From Sphingomonas sp. Leaf20 (GTDB taxonomy: Bacteria; Pseudomonadota; Alphaproteobacteria; Sphingomonadales; Sphingomonadaceae), in contig NZ_LMKN01000010.1 in assembly GCF_001421535.1 (NCBI RefSeq), positions 145,755 through 193,698 of the forward strand: 47,944 nucleotides of DNA. Reading direction: 5' to 3'. The position numbers were made by a program, and so were the translations under genes. Shown here piece after piece: positions 8,581 to 14,472 of the stretch (position 1 is the first letter of the stretch; each line of letters starts with the position of its first letter). The notes under the pieces were generated by a model. The model was given only the letters and a program-made list of their open reading frames with translations, was not told the origin of the DNA and did not search any database.

Positions 8581-9257
8581 TCGCGATCCCCGATGTGCTG
8601 AGCCCGGCGGAGGTCGCGCACGTGCGCACGATCATCGACGCGGCGCCCTGGGTCGATGGCAATGCGACGTCGGGGGCACAAAGCGCGCTCGCCAAGCGGA
8701 ATGCGCAGCTGCCCGAGGACAGCGCGGCGGCGCGCGAGGCGGGCGGTATCGTGCTCGACGCGCTGGGGCGAAGCGCGCTGTTCGTTGCCGCCGCATTGCC
8801 GCTGAAGGTGTTTCCGCCGTTGTTCAATCGCTATGCCGGCGGGCAGGATTTCGGGCTTCATGTCGATACCGCGGTCCGCGTCAAACGCGGCAGTGACTTC
8901 CGGATCCGCAGCGACCTGTCGGCGACGCTGTTTCTTGAGGATCCCGCGGAGTATGACGGCGGGGAATTGATGATCGAGGGGCAGTTCGGGCCGCAATCGG
9001 TCAAGCTGCCCGCCGGGCACATGGTGCTCTATCCCGCGTCCAGCCTCCACCGCGTCATGCCGGTCACGCGGGGCACGCGCACGGCGTCGTTCTTCTGGCT
9101 GCAGTCGATGGTCCGCGACGGGGAGTCGCGGCGGATCCTGTTCGATCTCGATCAGGCGGTGCAGGCAGTCTCGGTCGACAAGGGGCTGGCGGACCCGAGC
9201 GTCGTGCAGCTGACCGGGGTGTATCACAATCTGCTGCGACGCTGGGCGGACGTCTAA
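8574..9257 (+). CDS. piuC: Fe(II)/2-oxoglutarate-dependent PKHD-type hydroxylase PiuC
   Basis: The 227-residue protein matches the YbiX/PiuC family in length and sequence. The double-stranded beta-helix iron ligands are visible as His96 and Asp98 (LHVDTAV) and His159 (SSLHRVMPVTRG), with Arg169 placed to bind 2-oxoglutarate. The start MLIAIPDVLSPAEVAHVR is the family N-terminus. The ATG lies inside the end of the Sel1 gene, which indicates coupling. PiuC is iron-repressed and linked to catecholate uptake in Pseudomonas and E. coli, but its substrate is unknown; processing of imported siderophore is one idea. It ends 19 bases short of the convergent apbE. Confidence 0.93.
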   Translation: MLIAIPDVLSPAEVAHVRTIIDAAPWVDGNATSGAQSALAKRNAQLPEDSAAAREAGGIVLDALGRSALFVAAALPLKVFPPLFNRYAGGQDFGLHVDTAVRVKRGSDFRIRSDLSATLFLEDPAEYDGGELMIEGQFGPQSVKLPAGHMVLYPASSLHRVMPVTRGTRTASFFWLQSMVRDGESRRILFDLDQAVQAVSVDKGLADPSVVQLTGVYHNLLRRWADV

Positions 9258-9276
9258 GCCGAGCCGGGCAAGCGGG

Positions 9277-10266
9277 TCAGTCGTCGAGCATCGCGTGCAA
9301 CGCGGGCGAGAGATGCTCGACTTCCCTGCCGTCGATCACCGTCACCAGCCGTGCCGCGATCCCCAGATCCGATGCGAGGGCGAGGCCGTCGACGGGTCCC
9401 AGCACGGTCAGCGCGGTGGCGAAGGCATCGGCGGCGGCGGCGGTGGCGTGGATGACGCTGGCGGAGACGACGCCGGTCGCGATCGGCCGTCCCGTGCGCG
9501 GGTCGAGCGTGTGCGCGCCCCGGCGGTAGTCCCCCGACGTCGCCACCGCGAGTCCGTGCAGCGCGATCCGCAGTGGTGGCAGCACCATGCCCGGCGGGCT
9601 TTCGAGATCGACCCACCACGGGTCGCCATCGGGCTTGATGCCCCGCCCCACCAGCTCCCCGCCGATCTCGACCAGCGCATGCGCGATGCCGTGCGTCCGG
9701 AGCAGATCCGCGACCGCATCCACCGCGTGCCCCTTCGCGATACCCGACAGATCGAGCGCAACGCCGCCCGGCTGGTGGAGCATCGCGCCCTGCGTCGCGA
9801 TTGCCTGCGTCGCCAATGTCAGCCGCTGCCAACCCGACAGCGCACGCGCGTCTGCGATCGCCGCGGCGTCGGGGCGGCGGGGCTGCCCGCTCGCGCCGAA
9901 CCCCCAGGCATCGACGATCCGGCCGATCGCCGGATCGAACGCGCCATCCGTCGTGCGGGCGATCGACAGCCCCTGCGTCATGCACCGCGCGAAATCGGCG
10001 GGAAGCGCGAACCACGTCCCCGCGGCCGCGCGGTTGTAACGGGACAGCAGCGACTGCGGCGCCCAGTGGCTCATCTCGGCGACCAGCCCCGCCAGTCGCG
10101 CGACGATCGCCCGGTCGAGCGCCGCCACGTCGACCCTGTTGCGGGCCGCGAAGCGTACGCACCAGCTCGTGCCCATCGTCTCGCCGCGGAGGTCGACGAG
10201 CGTGGCGGCGGGATCGCGGTTACCGAACGCCGCGGGGTCGATCGATGGCGGCAGCGCTATCCGCAC
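9277..10266 (-). CDS. apbE: FAD:protein FMN transferase (ApbE)
   Basis: ApbE attaches FMN through a phosphoester bond to Ser or Thr of target flavoproteins. Family motifs are GETMGTSWCVRF near residue 30, FDPAIGRIVDAWGFG, LDLSGIAKGHAVDAV, the metal-site region HTLDPRTGRP, and AAAADAFATALTVLG. The 329-residue length is normal. The start is GTG 10266, four bases after the DUF4198 stop, so this is the last gene of a PepSY, DUF2271, DUF4198, apbE operon. The start region (RIALPPSIDPAAFGNRDPAA) contains no evident signal peptide or lipobox. That is odd, because the likely substrate (DUF2271) is predicted to be exported. Confidence 0.9.
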   Translation of the reverse strand: MRIALPPSIDPAAFGNRDPAATLVDLRGETMGTSWCVRFAARNRVDVAALDRAIVARLAGLVAEMSHWAPQSLLSRYNRAAAGTWFALPADFARCMTQGLSIARTTDGAFDPAIGRIVDAWGFGASGQPRRPDAAAIADARALSGWQRLTLATQAIATQGAMLHQPGGVALDLSGIAKGHAVDAVADLLRTHGIAHALVEIGGELVGRGIKPDGDPWWVDLESPPGMVLPPLRIALHGLAVATSGDYRRGAHTLDPRTGRPIATGVVSASVIHATAAAADAFATALTVLGPVDGLALASDLGIAARLVTVIDGREVEHLSPALHAMLDD

Positions 10267-10270
10267 GACG

Positions 10271-11107
10271 TCACGGCGTCAGCACCTCGAGCGTTGTGAC
10301 ATAGCTCATCCGCCGTTCGGTCGCGCGCGGCGTGGTCGCCTTCGCATCGGTCAACGTCGCGTTGAGCCAGTACATCCCTGCCGCGGGCCAGGTGACGCTG
10401 AGCACGCCGTCGGCGCCCGTGGACAGCTCGCGCGCGCCCTCGTCGTTGCGATAGCGTTTGCCACCGGGGATGACCGTCACCTTGAGCCCCGGTGCGGGTT
10501 TGCCGTCGACGAGGAAGCGGAACGTCGCGGTCTCGCCCGCGACGAGCTCGTCGGGATGCGTGACGGGCGCGAATTCGAGCCCCTTGCCCGTCGGCCTGAA
10601 GACCGTCGTGGTGGGCGCGCCCGCGGTGACGAAGATCTCGTTGCGCGTCGACGTCTCGGCGAGCTTCACGTCGGTGGCGTTCGCGGGAATGTCCGCGACG
10701 GTGAGCGGGGCCGGGGCACCCGGCTGCGGCGGGCCGCGCCGGCCGAGGCGCTTCTCGACGCCGTCGACCTTGAAGCTGCCCATGACGGCGTTCATCTGCG
10801 TCCCGATCTTCCACGTCCCCGGCTTGTCCAGCCTGACGTCGAATACCGACCGATAGCGTCCGGTCGCGCCGTTCTGGAGCACGCCCTCGCTGCCGTCGGG
10901 CTGCCAGACCTTGACGCCGTCGAGGCGGAGCGGCTGGTGATCGAAGAAGAAGAGGTCGTTCGAGACGGCGGCGTCGACCGTCACCCAGCCGCTGGTGTCG
11001 GAGAACACCGTGCCCGAAGGCAGCATCCACATGCGGTGCGCGGACAGCGCGGCGGGGACCGACACGAGTGCGGCGGCGGCGATCAGGCGTGCGACCAGGG
11101 GTGTCAT
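10271..11107 (-). CDS. DUF4198 domain periplasmic protein
   Basis: The product has 278 residues from ATG 11107. The N-terminus MTPLVARLIAAAALVSVPAA ends in LSAH and reads as a Sec signal peptide. The mature part begins HRMWMLPSGTVFSD, typical of DUF4198 (a family related to NikM-type accessory proteins), which is built of beta-sandwich domains. A C-terminal Ig-like module contains GETATFRFLVDGKPAPGLKV. Members are frequently encoded with metal-uptake functions. Here it sits between DUF2271 and apbE under a Fur-like operator. A role as a periplasmic partner in iron reduction or handling is inferred; no catalytic residues are recognised. Confidence 0.85.
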   Translation of the reverse strand: MTPLVARLIAAAALVSVPAALSAHRMWMLPSGTVFSDTSGWVTVDAAVSNDLFFFDHQPLRLDGVKVWQPDGSEGVLQNGATGRYRSVFDVRLDKPGTWKIGTQMNAVMGSFKVDGVEKRLGRRGPPQPGAPAPLTVADIPANATDVKLAETSTRNEIFVTAGAPTTTVFRPTGKGLEFAPVTHPDELVAGETATFRFLVDGKPAPGLKVTVIPGGKRYRNDEGARELSTGADGVLSVTWPAAGMYWLNATLTDAKATTPRATERRMSYVTTLEVLTP

Positions 11108-11148
11108 GAGGCTGTTCCTAACGGGAAAGGCGGGAAGGGGCGGGCGCG

Positions 11149-11631
11149 TCAGCGCGGCGACAGCGCGATCGCGCCGAGTTCGGTCTTGCCCGCGCCCTGC
11201 GCGGCGGCGCGCACCGGGACGACGAGCGGGATGCTGACGAGTTCGCGACCGCCCGTCTCGCGTGCGGCCTCGACGTTCAGGACATAGTTGCCGGGCTTGA
11301 GCGTGGCGGGGAGGGGGATGCTGTACCGGCCGGGTGCGCGCGTCGCGCCGCTGATGCCGTCCGCGGGCATTGCGAGCCCGCGTCCGCCCTTGCGCCACCA
11401 TGCGCGCAGCTCCGAGAGCCATTTGGTGCCGGGTTCGTTGCCCGCCTTCTTGACGTCGTACCACAGGGCGAGCGTCCGCGGCGCACCGCCACCGACCGGG
11501 TCGAGCCAGACCGCGACATAGGGCCGGTGATATTCGGCGACGTTCAGGCGCGGGATCGTGATGGTCACGGTTCCGGCAGCAGCGGGCGCCGCGACGGCAC
11601 CGCCGATCAGGACAAACGCGGACAGACGCAT
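11149..11631 (-). CDS. DUF2271 protein, predicted covalent FMN carrier
   Basis: The protein has 160 residues from ATG 11631, with a signal peptide MRLSAFVLIGGAVAAPAAAG. The mature domain contains YVAVWLDPVGGGAPRTLALW and KWLSELRAWWRKGG. It then has MPADGISGATRAPG, where Asp91-Gly-Ile-Ser-Gly-Ala-Thr97 fits the ApbE recognition pattern DxxSGA(T/S), with Thr97 as the predicted FMN acceptor. DUF2271 is known from comparative genomics of ApbE as a flavinylated, extracytoplasmic domain encoded beside PepSY and DUF4198 proteins. The operon here has exactly those partners plus apbE. The small product is followed by a 41-base gap to DUF4198. Flavinylation is inferred from motif and context. Confidence 0.88.
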   Translation of the reverse strand: MRLSAFVLIGGAVAAPAAAGTVTITIPRLNVAEYHRPYVAVWLDPVGGGAPRTLALWYDVKKAGNEPGTKWLSELRAWWRKGGRGLAMPADGISGATRAPGRYSIPLPATLKPGNYVLNVEAARETGGRELVSIPLVVPVRAAAQGAGKTELGAIALSPR

Positions 11632-11642
11632 GGCAGAACCCC

Positions 11643-12302
11643 TCAATGCAGGAACAGGATGGCAAGGATGGCGGGAATGGCGAGCCCGGCACCGACGATC
11701 GGCCAGGTCGCCGGCCGATGCCGCGCGTGCAGCTGGAGCAGCAGCAGACCCGTCAGCGTGAAGACGATGCACGCGACCGCGAAGACGTCGATGAACCAGA
11801 ACCATGCGGTCCCCGCGTTGCGGCCCTTGTGCAGGTCGTTGAGATACGAAATCCAGCCGCGATCGGTCGTCTCGGCGGTGATGCGGCCGGTCGCGCGGTC
11901 GATGCTGACCCAGGCGTCGCCACCGGGACGCGGGAGCGCGACATAGGCGTCGGTATCCGACCATTCGACCGCCCGGCCGGCAGGATCGAGCCCGGTCGCC
12001 GCGGCAACGGCGCTGGCGACCGACGATGGCAGGCGCGCGTCCGGTGCCAGCGTGCGCGAGAGCAGGGGCCGGAGCGGTGCGGGCAGGATCGCCGCCTGCT
12101 CGGTGACGACGGGCGTCGCGCCGATCGTCGCGGCATGGTTGAGCGTGAGCCCGGTGACCGCGAACAGCAGCATGCCGACCAACGACAGCGCGGCGCTGAT
12201 CCAGTGCCAGCTGTGAAGCTGTTTCAGCCACCATCCCCGCCAGCGGCGCTTGCGCTGTTGCGGTGTCGGTGCAGCTTTGGGGGGCGGGGTGGTCACGCTC
12301 AA
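11643..12302 (-). CDS. PepSY-associated transmembrane protein
   Basis: This 219-residue membrane protein opens the DUF2271/DUF4198/apbE operon. A basic N-terminus (RKRRWRGWWLKQLHSWHW) leads into a first membrane helix (about residues 34-55). A periplasmic PepSY-like region follows, including AWVSIDRATGRITAETTDRG and SYLNDLHKGR. The C-terminus has two more helices (WFWFIDVFAVACIVFTLTGL and PIVGAGLAIPAILAILFLH). Histidines flank the helices (LHSWHW, LNHAAT, DLHKG) and could ligate heme, as proposed for PepSY_TM reductases. The likely role is moving electrons across the inner membrane to the flavinylated DUF2271 protein. The start is TTG 12302 or GTG 12296; neither has a clear Shine-Dalgarno sequence. 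Confidence 0.85.
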   Translation of the reverse strand: MSVTTPPPKAAPTPQQRKRRWRGWWLKQLHSWHWISAALSLVGMLLFAVTGLTLNHAATIGATPVVTEQAAILPAPLRPLLSRTLAPDARLPSSVASAVAAATGLDPAGRAVEWSDTDAYVALPRPGGDAWVSIDRATGRITAETTDRGWISYLNDLHKGRNAGTAWFWFIDVFAVACIVFTLTGLLLLQLHARHRPATWPIVGAGLAIPAILAILFLH

Positions 12303-12332
12303 GCGCTATCGCAACGGTTGGGCTCTGGCAAG

Positions 12333-12356
12333 GCTATTGCGACCCATTATCAATAG
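12333..12356. promoter_or_regulatory. Fur-like operator of the PepSY operon
   Basis: The plus-strand sequence has outer arms CTATTG and CAATAG and contains TTGCGACCCATTATCA. Read in the direction of the leftward operon it shares TAAT, two variable bases, then GTCGCAATAGC with the operator at 5349-5379, in the same orientation relative to transcription but shorter by about six bases in the left arm. It lies about 30 bases upstream of the PepSY start. A second, partial half-site (GTTGCGATAGCGC on the minus strand) lies closer to the gene. Common iron control of both divergent units is inferred. Confidence 0.55.
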
Positions 12357-12419
12357 ATTCGGTTCTTCCCCTGTTGCAATGCAGCATCGGGGGAGGTAGG
12401 GGGCGGACATTCACAAGGA

Positions 12420-12463
12420 CCCGGTGAAATTCCGGGTGGCTATTCCGGCCGCCGATCCGCCGG
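12420..12463 (+). other. Two GC hairpins in the SulP leader
   Basis: In the 235-base gap between the PepSY gene and SulP, CCCGG/CCGGG (12420-12436) closes a seven-base loop TGAAATT. A second hairpin CCGGC/GCCGG follows (12445-12463). The first hairpin with its GGTGAAATTCC sequence resembles the P4/L4 element of cobalamin riboswitches. The rest of that riboswitch's conserved core is not recognisable, so I list only the structure. The remaining leader holds GGGGGAGGTAGGGGG at about 12389-12403 and nothing else I can name. Confidence 0.25.
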
Positions 12464-12537
12464 ACAACGCAACGACGCCTTTCCATCGACTGCCGGCCAG
12501 CGCGCCGCAGCATCGTGCGTCCTATGCGGATACATCC

Positions 12538-14019
12538 ATGACATCCTTATCGTTTTCTCGTTACCGAGCCGAATGGTTCAGCGGCCCCGCCGCCGCGCGC
12601 CGCGACATCCTTGCGGGGATGGTCGGCACCTTTGCGCTGATCCCCGAGGTCATCGCCTTCTCCTTCGTTGCCGGGATCGATCCCGAGGTCGGCCTGTTCG
12701 CCTCGTTCGTGATCGGCATCGTCATCGCGTTTGCCGGCGGACGCCCCGCGATGATCTCGGGCGCGGCGGGCTCGGTCGCGCTGGTCGCCGCCGCGCTCGT
12801 CCACGCGCACGGGCTGCAATATCTGCTCGTCGCGACGATGCTCGCAGGCGTGCTCCAGATCGCGTTCGGGCTCGCCAAGCTCGACGTGCTGATGCGGTTC
12901 GTGTCGCGCTCGGTCCATGCGGGCTTCGTCAACGCGCTGGCGATCCTGATCTTCTCGGCGCAGGTGCCGCAGATGGTCGGCGTCAGCTGGCAGGCCTATG
13001 CGATGATCGCGGTCGGTCTTGCGATCATCTATCTCGTGCCGCGGATCTCGAGTGCGATCCCGTCGCCGCTGATCTGCATCGTCGTGCTGACTGCGATCGC
13101 GATGTGGTTTCCTATGCCACTGAAGACGGTCGGCGATCTCGGGCGCTTGCCCGACTCGCTGCCGTCGTTCGGGCTGCCCGACGTGCCGTTCGCCTGGGAT
13201 ACGCTGCGGATCGTGGCGCCCTATGCGTTTGCGATGGCGGCGGTCGGTCTGCTCGAATCGATGATGACCGCCAATGTCGTCGACGAGCTGACCGAGACGC
13301 GCAGCTCGAAGGCGCGCGAATGCACCGGGCTCGGGCTCGCCAATGTCGCCGCGGGCGCGTTCGGCGGGATCGCCGGGTGCGGGATGATCGGGCAGACCGT
13401 CGGCAATGTCCGCTATGGCGGTACCGGACGGCTCTCGACGATGGTCGCGGGCGTGTTCCTGCTCGTGGTCATGGTGCCGCTGCGGCCATGGGTCGCACAG
13501 GTGCCGGTCGCGGCGCTGGTCGCGATCATGATCATGGTGTCGATCAGCACCTTCTCCTGGGGCTCGCTGCGCGACCTCGCGCGGCACCCGAAGATGTCGA
13601 GCGTCGTCATGCTGGCGACCGTCGTCGTCACCGTCGCAACGCACGACCTGTCGCTCGGCGTCGGGGTCGGCGTGCTGCTGAGCGGCGTGTTCTTTGCGTG
13701 GAAGGTCACGCGGTTGATGGACGTGGCGGTCGACTACGACGCCGCCAGCGACACGCGGATCTACCGCGTGACGGGGCAGGTGTTCTTCGCCAGCGCGGAT
13801 ATCTTCGCCGACACGTTCGACCTGCGCGAGGAGGCCAAGTATGTGCGGATCGACCTGACGGGCGCGCATCTGTGGGATGTGACCGCCGTCGGCGTGCTCG
13901 ACGACGTCGTCGGCAAGCTGCGGCGGCATGGCGTGGCGGTCGAGGTCGTCGGGCTCAATCGGGCCAGCGAGGTGCTGGTCGATCGCCATGCGCCGTTGAT
14001 GCGCGATCTGGCGGGGTGA
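12538..14019 (+). CDS. SulP family inorganic anion transporter with STAS domain
   Basis: ATG 12538 gives 493 residues. The N-terminal two thirds are hydrophobic, with about ten or more membrane helices. They include the SulP hallmarks RRDILAGMVGTFALIPEVIA and GRPAMISGAAGSVALV, and the conserved loop LANVAAGAFGGIAGCGMIGQ. From about residue 400 a cytoplasmic STAS domain follows (QVFFASADIFADTFD, then YVRIDLTGAHLWDVTAVGVL), where Asp/Thr after LWD lie at the usual switch position. SulP proteins carry sulfate, bicarbonate or other anions, often with Na+ or H+; the substrate cannot be decided here. In-frame codons upstream to 12424 overlap the leader hairpins and are unlikely to be translated. 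Confidence 0.88.
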   Translation: MTSLSFSRYRAEWFSGPAAARRDILAGMVGTFALIPEVIAFSFVAGIDPEVGLFASFVIGIVIAFAGGRPAMISGAAGSVALVAAALVHAHGLQYLLVATMLAGVLQIAFGLAKLDVLMRFVSRSVHAGFVNALAILIFSAQVPQMVGVSWQAYAMIAVGLAIIYLVPRISSAIPSPLICIVVLTAIAMWFPMPLKTVGDLGRLPDSLPSFGLPDVPFAWDTLRIVAPYAFAMAAVGLLESMMTANVVDELTETRSSKARECTGLGLANVAAGAFGGIAGCGMIGQTVGNVRYGGTGRLSTMVAGVFLLVVMVPLRPWVAQVPVAALVAIMIMVSISTFSWGSLRDLARHPKMSSVVMLATVVVTVATHDLSLGVGVGVLLSGVFFAWKVTRLMDVAVDYDAASDTRIYRVTGQVFFASADIFADTFDLREEAKYVRIDLTGAHLWDVTAVGVLDDVVGKLRRHGVAVEVVGLNRASEVLVDRHAPLMRDLAG

Positions 14020-14062
14020 TCGGGTAGCGGCGGGTGCGGTTACAACGAGGTCGTCGTTGCCG

Positions 14063-14110
14063 CCCCCTCCGTCAGGCTTTGCCTGCCACCTCCCCCTGGC
14101 GGGGGAGGAT
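14063..14110 (+). repeat. Dispersed palindromic intergenic repeat, copy 1
   Basis: The element reads CCCCTCC, GTCAGGC, a short loop, GCCTGCCACC, then TCCCCC...GGGGGAGGAT. It has two hairpins: CAGGC/GCCTG and TCCCCC/GGGGGA. Similar copies occur at 28633-28682 (same orientation) and, more diverged, at 28562-28610 (inverted). It lies between the convergent SulP and DUF952 genes, so it may also act as a terminator. Confidence 0.75.
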
Positions 14111-14121
14111 TGGTCAGGGGG

Positions 14122-14472
14122 TTAGCCGGCTACGGGGAGTTTGACCTGGCCGGCGTCGTCGCGTTCGAGCGGGCCGTAGGACAGCACGGTCTCGAGCAGC
14201 AGCGGGCCGTTATAGATGTGCGGAAAGAGTTGCCCGCCGCGCGACTCTTCCCATGTCACGTCGTCACCGATCGCTTCGAGATCGACCGCGGCGACGTGGA
14301 GGTCGGACTGGCCGGCGAAGTGCTTGTCGACCGTCTCGGTCAGCTGTTCCGCGGTCGACAGATGGATATAGCCATCGGCCAGATCGACCGGCGCGCCGGC
14401 GAAGCTGCCGCTTTCCAGCGACGCCAGCTGCTCGCCCGTCAGCACCTTGTAGGCGATTGGGTCGCGGCTCAT
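14122..14472 (-). CDS. DUF952 domain protein
   Basis: The protein has 116 residues and begins MSRDPIAYKVLTGEQLASLE. DUF952 motifs visible are DLADGYIHLSTAEQLTETVD, HFAG, and WEESRGGQLFPHIYNGPL. The family is small, soluble and of unknown function, with conserved His, Ser and Arg residues reminiscent of ADP-ribosyl-type or glutathione-related folds, but no activity is established here. Its ATG overlaps the gyrA stop (ATGA at 14472-14469), so it is probably translated as the last gene of the gyrA transcript. Confidence 0.88.
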   Translation of the reverse strand: MSRDPIAYKVLTGEQLASLESGSFAGAPVDLADGYIHLSTAEQLTETVDKHFAGQSDLHVAAVDLEAIGDDVTWEESRGGQLFPHIYNGPLLLETVLSYGPLERDDAGQVKLPVAG

